DNA of 64,000 nucleotides, taken from NCBI GenBank assembly GCA_030377865.1, contig JAUCGA010000009.1, positions 1 to 64,000 of the forward strand, written 5' to 3'. The notes beneath the pieces are model-generated. The model was given only the letters and a program-made list of their open reading frames with translations. It did not search any database and was not told the DNA's origin. The translations under genes and the position numbers were made by a program. Below, piece by piece: positions 45,183 to 55,255 of this stretch (positions are counted from its first letter, which is position 1; each line of letters begins with the position of its first letter). Origin of the DNA: Anaerolineales bacterium HSG25. GTDB lineage: Bacteria; Chloroflexota; Anaerolineae; 4572-78; J111.

Positions 45183-46052
45183 CCTAACTGAACCCCCTTC
45201 GTCAACAGGTGTCAAACCTCGTTGAGTTGGTGTTTGCTTTATCCCCTCATCAATAGAACCACCACCCTCCTCCACAGGTTGACCTTCCGATCCCTCGTTG
45301 ACAGGCTTAGGTGTTGCCGTGGTGGGCTTGGCTGTGGCCGTCGCTGGAACCGAGGTGGCCGTTACTGGTGGTGTTTCAATTGGAATCGTGGTCTCGGTCG
45401 GCATTGGCTTTTCTGTTGGAGCAATCGTTGCCGTTACCTCGGTCTCTGTTTCAGATGAGAAGAATGGCAATCCGCTACTCATCAGTAAACTTATCCCTAC
45501 CAAACCCATAGCCAGTAGTATCGCCCCTCCAATCCAGTACCACACTCGGTTCGATTTGTTCGGCCCCTCAGTTACCCAATTGACTAAAATATATCCATCT
45601 ACTAGATGAATCGGCTTACCCTTAGCCCATTCCTGCGCTTGCTTAGTGACCGTGGCCGTTGTAACCAGATAGGCATCTGCGGCTTTGTTGTGTTGCATGG
45701 TGCCATATAAATCCCGAATTGTCGGCTGTCCGACACTGCCGCCGTATCGCTTGCACTGAATAACCGTCTTACGGAAATTTTTGGTTGCCAGTACGTCAAC
45801 TCCCTCATCACCAGAGGTGACGGTCAGGTGGGTTTTGTACCCTTTCCGTTCAAACAGAGCCGCGGTCAAATACTCAAACACTATCGGATCCATAGCCTTT
45901 AATTGGGCCAAGGCACGAGTCTTACTCAGGCGAGAGATCCGTTTTAGCTCGGCTTTGCCTTGTGCCCGTAACTTTTTATTGTACTGGTCGGCCTTCTTTT
46001 TTTTCTCTTGCGGGGTTAATTTTTTGGTGGGTGATGTTTTTCGTTTGGTCAT
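45180..46052 (-). CDS. membrane-anchored Mrr-like restriction endonuclease
   Basis: A 290-aa protein. Basic N-terminus, then an Mrr_cat domain (about 45-160): FEYLTAALFERKGY, SGDEGVDVLATKN, VIQCKRYGG and the later strand AYLVTTATVTKQAQEWA. These give the D...QxK active site. A transmembrane helix follows (about 170-192), then a Thr/Pro-rich exported tail (about 195-290). Mrr-type enzymes cut modified DNA; in this topology the nuclease faces the cytosol with a tether in the membrane. The terminal residues after GGSVR are set by the family D repeat. Confidence 0.85.
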   Translation of the reverse strand: MTKRKTSPTKKLTPQEKKKKADQYNKKLRAQGKAELKRISRLSKTRALAQLKAMDPIVFEYLTAALFERKGYKTHLTVTSGDEGVDVLATKNFRKTVIQCKRYGGSVGQPTIRDLYGTMQHNKAADAYLVTTATVTKQAQEWAKGKPIHLVDGYILVNWVTEGPNKSNRVWYWIGGAILLAMGLVGISLLMSSGLPFFSSETETEVTATIAPTEKPMPTETTIPIETPPVTATSVPATATAKPTTATPKPVNEGSEGQPVEEGGGSIDEGIKQTPTQRGLTPVDEGGSVR

Positions 46053-46106
46053 AGGTTTTTGCTCGATTGCTTACTACCCGACAAGAAGTTTCGCTTAGGC
46101 TAATTA

Positions 46107-46195
46107 TAGAATAATATCTGACAGGATTGACAGAATTAACAAGATTAAAGGCAAAAAATCCTGTCAATTCTGCTGATTCTGTCGAAAAAATCTTT
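46107..46195. repeat. family A fragment
   Basis: Inner arms only (TCTGACAGGATTGACAGAAT...CTGCTGATTCTGTCG) without the outer ends. Confidence 0.65.
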
Positions 46196-46263
46196 TCTCT
46201 AATCAAGATGTCGGGTACTAAGTCGATAATAAGGAATGAGAGACAACTAAGTCGGTACAATGG

Positions 46264-46391
46264 AAAGTGGTTCAATCTTTAAGATTGAACCACTTTTGTT
46301 GTAAATATTCAGTGAACTCGCCAGAAAGAGTGTCAGAAACCCGATTTCTCAAAGAAATCGGGTTTCTAGGGCTACTTTACTGAACTTTTAC
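46264..46391. repeat. 33-bp perfect palindrome and family E copy 4
   Basis: 46264-46296 is a perfect palindrome (arm AAAGTGGTTCAATCTT). 46301-46391 is family E with the AGAAACCCGATTTCT hairpin. Confidence 0.8.
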
Positions 46392-46449
46392 TTTGTTTCT
46401 TCGTGGGTAAATTTATACTCAAATTAGTTTGAAACCGTCACTTCCCTAT

Positions 46450-47370
46450 GTCATGCCCGAACGTCTTTATCGGGCATCCACATGACCTGTAAGAAATGGA
46501 TTCCCGCTAAAAGTATGTGGGAATGACATCACAAAAGTTCTGTTTCCATTCTAATCGCAGTATAGCGGGCTGATTGTACCTCAATTTGGTTAACAAGACC
46601 AGATTACACCCTTTCAATACTTCTCAAAAGTTTGTTGTTTCATTCATGACCTGACATATTGATAAAATCAAAAGTATTTTTTGACAGGATTAACAAGATT
46701 AACAGGATTTTTTTTGCTTGTAATCCTGTCAATCCCGTTAATCTTGTCAGATATTGTTTTAGTCATGTTGAAACGATAAACTTCTGACTTCTTACTACCC
46801 GACAGAAAAACAATCTGACAAGATTAGGCAGAGGGAAAGAAATAATCATCCCCAAGATTCTCCTACGAGGTATTGGGACAATCTTGTTACCCGACAGACT
46901 GGTTTAGGAAAGACTAAAAACGATAACACAGAGATTCACAGAGGTTCACGGAGATACACAGAGGGAAAAATAAATCTCTTTTTAAAAAACTCCGTGAATC
47001 TCTGTGTCTCTCTGTGCTAATTAGTTTAGGCTAAAAACTTTTATCGGGTACTAAGTGTAATTAGTTCAGGCTAAATTCTCTATCGGGTACTAAGGAAGTT
47101 CCAGAATTTAAAACCTCCCAAAACCATTGTGACACTCTACCCCCTCCCCGACGCGTAGCTAGTCCCCCTGCTAGGGGGAGGAGCCGCTTCCCCCCTAGCA
47201 GGGGGGACTGAGGGGGGTAGAGACTCTGCTCAATTTGGGAGATTTATTTTCTTGGAATTGCCTAAGTGGGACAATTCAATTCTTCCACGTGCCTTAACAG
47301 AATTAACAGAATGAAAACGGTAAAAATAATCCTATAAATCCTGTTAATCTTGTCGGAAAAATCATTTCCG
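46450..47370. repeat. stack of five repeat elements, no gene
   Basis: In order: GTCATGCCCGAACG...GGGAATGACAT palindrome (46451-46530); full family A copy (46626-46786); repeat J (46825-46896), also found at 55006-55076; a CACAGAGATTCACAGAGG / CTCTGTGTCTCTCTGTG palindrome (about 46928-47020); a family C element (47094-47265) with the CTACCCCCTCC interior; and a diverged family A-like arm pair (47285-47370). Confidence 0.75.
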
Positions 47371-47493
47371 ACACTATTCTTCTCGCATAATTTATATCGC
47401 AATTGAAATTGTCATTTGCCTAGTACCTTAATCTATGTTAAGATTATGCCACTTGGCTGTGACAAGATTCGCAAATTGTTTTATACCCCGACC

Positions 47494-47527
47494 TCACCAT
47501 GAACTGATAGCTTTGGTGGGGCTTTTT
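47494..47527 (+). terminator. hairpin plus T-run upstream of the giant gene
   Basis: CCTCACCA...TGGTGGGG (8 pairs, one G-U) followed by CTTTTTTT. It lies 230 bp upstream of the 47759 start with no plus-strand gene before it, so it either shields the promoter from upstream transcription or ends a short leader. 47371-47758 holds nothing else recognised. Confidence 0.6.
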
Positions 47528-47758
47528 TTGAGGCATTAGGCTTCATGGCTGTGTTTTTTAAAATCAGTCATTTAATAGATTAACGAGTTTTTGATATTCG
47601 CCCGTTTTGCCCGAAGTTATACCACAAACCTAAAAAATGGTTGTAAACCTATCTGTTCATTTTACAACGTGCTTCTCAATATAGTCACAGGGAACAACAG
47701 TCAACTTTATCACTAATTTTGGTACAACCTATATGTTAGCTCTAGGAGGAGTGAAAAC

Positions 47759-50700
47759 ATGTTAAGAAAAAAAGTTGTGTTTAGTTTAGCTTTAGGATTA
47801 TTTTCAGCCCTATCGATTTTTATAATTCTGCCGCAAGGAACAGCCCTAGCCGCAGGGGAAACCTGTTTTTCCCATATTGATGATACCAGAGAATTTACTG
47901 GAACAACTGCGGTACAAGAGGCGATTAATGTAGCCGATGAAAACGATTTAATCAAAGTCGCGGGGAACTGTACCGGCGGCACCATGATTAATGGCTCTAC
48001 TCAAACCGCCTATATCACCGAATCGATAACCATACAGGGAGGATACACCAACACCAACTGGAATATCTCCGAATTTGCAACCTATCCGACCACACTGACC
48101 CAAATAGCGGGGCCGGTGATGGTGATTACCGGAGCGGGCATTACCCCAACCATTGATTCTCTAATTATTCGTGAAGGTCAGGGGGGAATCAATGTTATCG
48201 ACGCTGAGCCAATCTTACAGAATCTGGTCATTGAAGATAATACCGATTCTGGACTTACGCTTAACAATGCTGACGATACCCAAGTTTTAACCACCACGAT
48301 TCAAAATAACAATGCTTTGGGCGACGGTGGAGGGGTGTATATCGCCGAAAGTAGCGATTTGCTACTTCAAGAGGTTAACATCCTGATCAACACGGCGGGT
48401 AAAAATGGAGGGGGATTATATGTTGCTGACACCAACTCTGTCAATCTGACCATTCGCCAAACCACAATCAATGGTAACATTGCTACCATAAACAATGGGG
48501 CATTGTTGATTAAAGGTGATGGTGCGATTTTAGAAGATGTGACGATTGAAAATAATCTATCTCAAAAAAGTTTTACCATTCGGATCGAAAGCAACAATGC
48601 CCGATTAACCAGAGTTAAGGTGCTGACCAATACTGCTACCCTCCATGCCGGTGGTTTACGTTTTGAGGGCGAAAATGCGGTATTGGAATATCTTACCATC
48701 ACAGGTAATACGTCTAACTTTCAAACTGATGGCGGGGGTATTTATCTAAACGATTTTAATAACGGTATATTGAGATATAGTATCATCATGGATAATAAGA
48801 TACTTCTGAGTTCATCTGCCATTGAACAAGGAGGTGGTATTTTTGTTGCCTCAGGTAATAGTTATACGATTGAAAATAATATTATTGCCCATAACAAGAT
48901 TGGCCCTAACCTTCAGGATAGAGGTGCTGGATTATATCTTTTTGGAAATAAGGTTAAAATTCACCATAACACAATTGTTAGCAACAGTGGCGGTGAGGGG
49001 GATGCCCTTGGGGTTGATGGGACAGAATTTGACATAAAAAACAATATATTTTCTAACCATACCTATAGTGTTTATGCTTGGAGTGGTAATAATAACGCCC
49101 ATGTTGTCGATGGCAACATTGTTTCGAATGTCTCAACCCCATTTTATTGGGTAACACCGGGATCCAATAACCGAATCGACTGTGACCCTTCTTTTGTTAA
49201 CGCCAACGGACGAGATTATCACTTAGATAGTAGTTCATGTGCGATTGATCATGGTAGCGATGTTGGTGTATCGACTGATATTGAGGGGAGTTCTCGTCCG
49301 CAGGGGCTTAAATATGATGCAGGGGCGTATGAAACTGGCTATACCGCGACCGTCTCTGTCAGCCTTAGTGATGTACCAAATGCTCAGGTAGGCCAACCTG
49401 TCACCTTTGTGGCCACCATCTATCCGACTGATGCCGAAGTAACCTATACTTGGTCTGCTGATGGTTTCAGTACTCAAAATGGGAATAGTGCCATTTACCA
49501 ATGGTCTACTATTGGCACCAAAGTTGTTCAAGTTACGGTTGATGATACTCCTAATCCGCCCGTTTCCGCGGTAACAACAATTGCGATTGCTAATACACCA
49601 AAACCAATTGACTTTGTGACTATTAGTGGCAAGGAGGGAGGCTTTGCGGGTCGAACTTACATCTATACAGCCACAATTAATACTGACGCGGTTGGCCCTG
49701 TCAACTATACTTGGGAGCCTGCACCTTTGTCTGGTCAAGGAGACCCAGTGGTCACTTATCGTTGGACAGATCCGGGACTGAAAGATTTAACGGTAACGGC
49801 GGATAATGGCTTCAGCAGAAAAACGAATAACTACCCTATTGAAAAGATACATGAGTATCCAAACGCTGGCTTTAATGCTGATCCACCATCATTTGGGGGG
49901 CCGGCGCCACTAGTTATTACTCTGACCAATCCTGCCAACCATATAGATACCCATGTTGAGCCTGAGTTTATATGGGAAGGAGATGGTATTACTCGGGTTA
50001 GTTACAATACCAATACCAGCATTGTATTAAATTATATACCTGTAGGGACGCATGTTGTCACCCATACGGTCATTAAAAGATTAGATAATTCAGATGAAAC
50101 GGCCAGCCACCGGACAACCAAAGTAATCACAGTGTATGAGCCAGCATTAGCGGACATGACCGCCACGCCCCTCAGTGCTACCACCACCACCACCGCATCC
50201 TTTAAGCTTTGTGATGCCTCATCAGGAGAGTATGACCAATTGGCTTGGACCTTTGGCGATGGTAAATCGGAAAAAACAACCACCAAACACGGCTGTGTGG
50301 ATCATATCTATACTTTACCGAGTAGTAGTAAGTATCAAAAAACCTATACCGCCAAGTTAGAGATTACTGGTTTGGGTGGTACCAGCGTTGTTAGTCAGGT
50401 AATTACTATCTACCGTACCTTAGAAGCCGCTTTTGATATGCCCGTTGCCTCACCTTATGTGACGACCAAACAAGTCTGTTTTACCAACCAATCGAATGGG
50501 CATATTAGTAGCCATTGGAATTTGGGAGGTGTAGAGACTACAACCCAAGCATCCACATTCTGCCATAACTTTACTGAGAAAAGGACATACGATATTGTTT
50601 TAACCGTAACTGGTACCAATGGAAACACCAAACAGAAGACAGAGTCGTTTACTCTTTATGAGCCTGTGCAGGCAAAATTTGATTGTATTCCCGAAAACCC

Positions 50701-53700
50701 ACGACTTAATTTAGAGTTTATAACTTGTACCGATCAATCAACCGGAGATGTAGCTGAATGGAAATGGGATTTTGGCGACGGGACAATCATTGACAAATCA
50801 TCTCCTGAGCCAGTCAAACATCTTTATAAGTCTGCTGGTGAATATACGATTAAATTAACTATCACTGGTGACGGACAGGATCAAGATAGCTACGAGAACA
50901 AGGGCATAGTGTTACCAGGTCCGCTAGAGGTTGACTTGGTGGCTGATGAACCTACAGGCTCTGCTAGAAAGGTAACCTTTACCGGGATTATTACGGAGGA
51001 GTATGAAAAGTTAGAGTGGGACTTTGATTATGATAAATGTATAAACCTGACTGAATTTGCCATCTCCAACCCCACCCTGACAAAAACATGTTTCTACAAT
51101 GATACAGACTCGTCCCCATATACAGCGGTGTTAACTGCCACTGGATATGGGTGGGTTGTTACTGATAGTGTCGAGATTAGTGTCAACGAGGGGGTATTCG
51201 CCAGATTTGAGGCAGACCCTACAACCGCTATTCGAGAGCCAGATTCATCCGTCGTGGTTACCTTCACCAACAAATCAGAGGGGGATTATGAGAAGATTCT
51301 CGTTGATTATGGGGATGGTATTACAAAGACCATATCTGGTAAACCAGCCAGTTTTAGCCACGAGTATCATCAAGCAGGTACCTATCCGGTCACGTTTACG
51401 ATTAGTGGCCCTGGTGGTACCATGACCACTCATCCGCACGATCCTGATAATCCGATGATTATCACCATTTACGATAAATGCCAGCCTAGTTTTGATTATG
51501 AGATTCAATCAGCCTCGTCAGATCAGGTAGCTCCAGTAACACTGGTTGTGACCAATACCACGCAGGGGGCATGTGAGGAAGCAACATGGAATTTTGGTGA
51601 TGGTCGGATTAGTAACCAGTTTAATCCAGGCTCGCATATCTACGACATCTCTGGAATTTACCCTGTTAAGTTAACCATGAGTGGTGATGCTGGCACAGAG
51701 ACTTATGTCCTTGACCCTCCCTTGGAGGTGTTTGGTAGTCGCTGTAAGTTTGAAGATGACAAAACAGTTACTCTGTCACCACCACAATCCAACGGAGACC
51801 AAGATTTAACCCTAACCTATCCAGTTATGAAAAAAGAACTCAAAAAACCTCGTAGTGATGTGGAGTGTTATGTGGATGTCCAATGGTATGAGAATAGGTT
51901 GAAATTAGGTAAAGGAGTGGGGACGATTATAACCGCCACCCGACAAGTGACAGTTGGTTCACATCGGCTGGCTCCGCCGACGGTGTGGCAAGCTAGGATT
52001 ATGGCCTGCCATATCGAAAAAGGATGTAATCACGAATCAGTTTTGTGGAGTAATGAGGCCATTATTCAAAGGCGGCCCAATATTCCACCCGAGGTATTAA
52101 CCGCAACAATTGTACCCTCGTTGCCATTGACTATAGAGCCTTTGAAAGTGGAATATGACACCACTGATAAGGATGGCGATTCGGTGGACACTGTTACCAA
52201 CTGGTATAAGGTTACGCTGGAGCAATATTATCAGGCCTTGATAAATCCAGCGGATAAAGATTATGGGAGACCTGATATTAAAGATCAGGAGAATGTTCCT
52301 GCAAACGAAACGAAACTTGGCGATATTTGGTGTGCTGAAATATTACCTCATGATGGTAAGGATTTTGGGGAGATTGGTGAGCAGTGTGTACGGGTGGGAA
52401 GCGATGTTAATCGTCCCCCAACTGTCATGCCTCACCTAAGTATAATTCGAGATACAGATAAGCTCAGTGGTACGCTTGAGGCAAAATTTATCTTGGAGTA
52501 TGAGTATTACGATGATGTTGGGGCGGTTGGTGAACATACCATTCGCTGGTATCGTAAAGGAGATGGGTTTTTGCCAGAATACACCAGAAAATGCTCTCCT
52601 GTATCTGTTGACGAAGGCAACAATCTTAACAAAGGCCTTTATCGCTGTGAGTTATCAGCAGAGACGGTGGATCCGGGCGAAACATGGTTTGCGATTATTG
52701 AACCGTATGATACGCAAATTAACGGATTACCGATTAAGTCTAACGAGGTGTTGGTGCATGCCATAAAAGACAACACCCCGCCAGAAGCGGATGAGGTTAA
52801 AATAATTCCCTTCTTAGTGGCTAAAGATGACGAAAATCTACATATCGATTACCTATATTGGGATGCCGAGGATGATGCTGAATCAGGCAGTTATATCTAT
52901 TGGTATGAGACTTCGACTGATCCAAGCAACCGCGTCACGCTATTTGATGGAGCCAGAACCATTCCTCATCGCTTTACCTTACCCAATCAAATCTGGTATG
53001 CGGTTGTAATCCCGGGTGACGGTCGTGCGCTTGGGGATCCAGACTCCGCCCATACGGTGTTAATTACCAATGTAGTCCCGCTTCCTTCATTAAATGTCTC
53101 GATTTCTCCAGTCAATCCTAGCTTAACCGAGACGATTTATCTAAAAGGGCTACCTGCCGTTGATGAAAATGTCACCCTGTCAATCATGTGGACACTCAAT
53201 GATGGGTACCAAGCAACGTTAGATGGCGACGATTCTATTGACGCTGAACACCTTGAAGACGGTCAAGTGTGGTGTGCAACAGTTACAGTGCAGAAAACGA
53301 ACGATGAAAACGAGAGTAACAGTGTTGGCCCACTTTGTGCTAACGTTGTGGCAATCAAAACCAATACCCTGCCTGAACTAAAAGGTCCACCCTATATTTT
53401 TCCACCAACCCTTAATGTGGGTGAACAGCTTTTTGAGGTAAAGTATGATTATTTTGATGCAGATGGCGATCTTGAAGGACAAACCGAAATTCGGTGGTAT
53501 AACAGGGGTGTAGTTCAACCCGACTATAACGATGCCAAACGTATTCGGGTTGAACTACAAGTGGGTGAGGTGTGGCATGCCACAGTACGGCCGCATGATG
53601 GTAAGGAGTATGGTGCAATATCTACAACTGTTAAGGTAACTGTGATTGCCGCCAGCACGCCCCCCAAAGTAGAGCCAACTCCTGCTTTATCATCACCTGT

Positions 53701-54814
53701 CATTGCTGGTACAGAAGTAACCTTTATTGAACAGCCTCAGTGTGTCTCAGATAGTAGCAGTAATTTGTGTGAAATGTATATTCGTTGGTATTTTGTACCC
53801 ACAAACACATCGACATCACGTCTATCATCAATGCAAACGACTAGCACTGCCCCAGCAGAAATACAGTGTAAAAGCACTAACAACCTGTCAGATGACTATC
53901 TGTTAGTTGACTATAATAATGAGAAGATAGTACCCGCTGGTGTCATCACTCAAGCAGGGGAATTGACAGTATGTGTGTGGGCTGATGATGGCAAAGAAAG
54001 TGACCTGATGGCAACAACAGCGACCGTGATCAAGGTAGGAACCTCTAATACAAAAACTTACTTACCAGCTATTAACCAAAATTATGCCAAACCAATATCA
54101 AGTATGCGTATTGAGCCCCCAAAGCACGATTTTGGGAAACAATCGGTGGGGGAAGCAACTGCACCGCAAAATTTTACCGTAGCCAGTACTGGCAAGATTG
54201 ACTTAAATATCACCAAGGTACAAAGTTCGTCGGACAGTTTTATTCCGACCCACAACTGTAATGAGCCCATACCACAAAATGAGAGTTGTCAGGTGACAGT
54301 AACGTTTACTCCCCCCACAAAAGGTGCCCATGCCGCGACCATTACGATTGAGAGTAATACGCCAAGTGGCGCACAAACAGTAGCGGTTTCCGGGGAAGGC
54401 TGGGCAGAGCCATGTACGGAGATTGAGGGATATGAGCCGAATAATGGAATGGGGCAAGCTTGCCCCATTCAGTTGGGGAAACCCATTAGGGCTTATCCAT
54501 ATGATGGGAATGTCCCCAATAAGGAGTATGATATTTATAAGTTTGAACTGAACAGTACTAGTTCAGTCAAAGTACATCTTAAAAACTATAAGGCTGTCGG
54601 TCATCTCTATGTCTATGATAAAAAAGGAGTCTGGATTGGGAAGCACCAACTTGGAGGTGATGAAAAAGAGATACCAAACGCTTCAAACCGTCATGCTCTA
54701 GAAGGTTTAGATCCAGGTTGGTACTATATTATGGTTCATACCAAGACATTTAATGGTGATGAACCTGCTTACGAACTGGAAGTTAGGCTTCGAGAATCTT
54801 TTGAACAACAATAA
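47759..54814 (+). CDS. giant secreted beta-helix / PKD / ASH / PPC protein
   Basis: A 2351-aa protein with a signal peptide (about 1-32) and strong AGGAGG site. Residues about 33-525 form a right-handed parallel beta-helix (repeated NNxxxGxGGGIY and IENNII strands). About 525-1330 is a run of PKD-like domains with WTFGDGKS, WDFGDGTI, WNFGDGRI. About 1435-2040 holds five or more 95-aa repeats with IRWY and W(C/Y/H)A(T/V)V-P-DG motifs. After KTYLPAINQN comes an ASPM/Hydin-like domain (about 2105-2210), then a PPC domain (GYEPNNGMGQA, about 2220-2351). No LPXTG or transmembrane anchor is seen. Likely an adhesin or sheath protein. Confidence 0.92.
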   Translation: MLRKKVVFSLALGLFSALSIFIILPQGTALAAGETCFSHIDDTREFTGTTAVQEAINVADENDLIKVAGNCTGGTMINGSTQTAYITESITIQGGYTNTNWNISEFATYPTTLTQIAGPVMVITGAGITPTIDSLIIREGQGGINVIDAEPILQNLVIEDNTDSGLTLNNADDTQVLTTTIQNNNALGDGGGVYIAESSDLLLQEVNILINTAGKNGGGLYVADTNSVNLTIRQTTINGNIATINNGALLIKGDGAILEDVTIENNLSQKSFTIRIESNNARLTRVKVLTNTATLHAGGLRFEGENAVLEYLTITGNTSNFQTDGGGIYLNDFNNGILRYSIIMDNKILLSSSAIEQGGGIFVASGNSYTIENNIIAHNKIGPNLQDRGAGLYLFGNKVKIHHNTIVSNSGGEGDALGVDGTEFDIKNNIFSNHTYSVYAWSGNNNAHVVDGNIVSNVSTPFYWVTPGSNNRIDCDPSFVNANGRDYHLDSSSCAIDHGSDVGVSTDIEGSSRPQGLKYDAGAYETGYTATVSVSLSDVPNAQVGQPVTFVATIYPTDAEVTYTWSADGFSTQNGNSAIYQWSTIGTKVVQVTVDDTPNPPVSAVTTIAIANTPKPIDFVTISGKEGGFAGRTYIYTATINTDAVGPVNYTWEPAPLSGQGDPVVTYRWTDPGLKDLTVTADNGFSRKTNNYPIEKIHEYPNAGFNADPPSFGGPAPLVITLTNPANHIDTHVEPEFIWEGDGITRVSYNTNTSIVLNYIPVGTHVVTHTVIKRLDNSDETASHRTTKVITVYEPALADMTATPLSATTTTTASFKLCDASSGEYDQLAWTFGDGKSEKTTTKHGCVDHIYTLPSSSKYQKTYTAKLEITGLGGTSVVSQVITIYRTLEAAFDMPVASPYVTTKQVCFTNQSNGHISSHWNLGGVETTTQASTFCHNFTEKRTYDIVLTVTGTNGNTKQKTESFTLYEPVQAKFDCIPENPRLNLEFITCTDQSTGDVAEWKWDFGDGTIIDKSSPEPVKHLYKSAGEYTIKLTITGDGQDQDSYENKGIVLPGPLEVDLVADEPTGSARKVTFTGIITEEYEKLEWDFDYDKCINLTEFAISNPTLTKTCFYNDTDSSPYTAVLTATGYGWVVTDSVEISVNEGVFARFEADPTTAIREPDSSVVVTFTNKSEGDYEKILVDYGDGITKTISGKPASFSHEYHQAGTYPVTFTISGPGGTMTTHPHDPDNPMIITIYDKCQPSFDYEIQSASSDQVAPVTLVVTNTTQGACEEATWNFGDGRISNQFNPGSHIYDISGIYPVKLTMSGDAGTETYVLDPPLEVFGSRCKFEDDKTVTLSPPQSNGDQDLTLTYPVMKKELKKPRSDVECYVDVQWYENRLKLGKGVGTIITATRQVTVGSHRLAPPTVWQARIMACHIEKGCNHESVLWSNEAIIQRRPNIPPEVLTATIVPSLPLTIEPLKVEYDTTDKDGDSVDTVTNWYKVTLEQYYQALINPADKDYGRPDIKDQENVPANETKLGDIWCAEILPHDGKDFGEIGEQCVRVGSDVNRPPTVMPHLSIIRDTDKLSGTLEAKFILEYEYYDDVGAVGEHTIRWYRKGDGFLPEYTRKCSPVSVDEGNNLNKGLYRCELSAETVDPGETWFAIIEPYDTQINGLPIKSNEVLVHAIKDNTPPEADEVKIIPFLVAKDDENLHIDYLYWDAEDDAESGSYIYWYETSTDPSNRVTLFDGARTIPHRFTLPNQIWYAVVIPGDGRALGDPDSAHTVLITNVVPLPSLNVSISPVNPSLTETIYLKGLPAVDENVTLSIMWTLNDGYQATLDGDDSIDAEHLEDGQVWCATVTVQKTNDENESNSVGPLCANVVAIKTNTLPELKGPPYIFPPTLNVGEQLFEVKYDYFDADGDLEGQTEIRWYNRGVVQPDYNDAKRIRVELQVGEVWHATVRPHDGKEYGAISTTVKVTVIAASTPPKVEPTPALSSPVIAGTEVTFIEQPQCVSDSSSNLCEMYIRWYFVPTNTSTSRLSSMQTTSTAPAEIQCKSTNNLSDDYLLVDYNNEKIVPAGVITQAGELTVCVWADDGKESDLMATTATVIKVGTSNTKTYLPAINQNYAKPISSMRIEPPKHDFGKQSVGEATAPQNFTVASTGKIDLNITKVQSSSDSFIPTHNCNEPIPQNESCQVTVTFTPPTKGAHAATITIESNTPSGAQTVAVSGEGWAEPCTEIEGYEPNNGMGQACPIQLGKPIRAYPYDGNVPNKEYDIYKFELNSTSSVKVHLKNYKAVGHLYVYDKKGVWIGKHQLGGDEKEIPNASNRHALEGLDPGWYYIMVHTKTFNGDEPAYELEVRLRESFEQQ

Positions 54815-54846
54815 GGTTTATCTTAGAGAATTATAACTAAATAGGA

Positions 54847-54903
54847 AATAGGTAAAACAAAAGAGGTGTGTTTTATTGACACACCTCTTTTGTTTTACCT
54901 ATT
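54847..54903. terminator. strong bidirectional terminator
   Basis: AATAGGTAAAACAAAAGAGG with its exact inverse around a TTTATTG loop: a 25-bp stem with A/T-rich flanks. It lies between the convergent giant gene and the 55250 gene, and the A/T runs on both sides suit termination both ways. Confidence 0.85.
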
Positions 54904-55005
54904 GGTTCTTAAACAAGATTTCGTTTACAAGTCAGATAGCACAGTAACAGTTTAAACAGGATAATTGAAATTTTCTATATATAGTAACGTACTCCTTAAT
55001 GGATT

Positions 55006-55076
55006 TAGGCAGAGGGAAAGAAATAATCATCCCAAGATTTTCCTACGAGGTATTGGGACAATTTTGTTACCCGACA
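55006..55076. repeat. repeat J, copy 2
   Basis: 71 bp matching 46825-46896 with few differences (core CCTACGAGGTATTGGGACA). The two copies are in direct orientation on either side of the giant gene. Confidence 0.85.
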
Positions 55077-55087
55077 AAGTGATGGTG

Positions 55088-55255
55088 ATATTATTTGGGT
55101 GTGACCAAAATGAGTTGGGATCTTCCTCAAGGCAATGAATAAGCGGATTTAGGAGATAAAACACGGCTAAAAACGATTGATTTTTACTCGATAGCGTGTT
55201 GTTATGAGGGTGCAAGATTGCCTTTCAACTAAGTTTGGTCACCCCCATATTATTT
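55088..55255. repeat. family H element with 9-bp target duplication over a stop codon
   Basis: Element 55097-55246 has ends GGGTGTGACCAAAATGAGTTG and CAACTAAGTTTGGTCACCCC. It is flanked by perfect 9-bp direct repeats ATATTATTT (55088-55096, 55247-55255). The right copy contains the TAA stop (55250-55252) of the adjacent minus-strand gene. Confidence 0.9.

Noticed and set aside
49235-49738. 167-aa minus-strand frame inside the giant gene
   Set aside because: Antisense to a clear PKD/beta-helix region, with biased composition.
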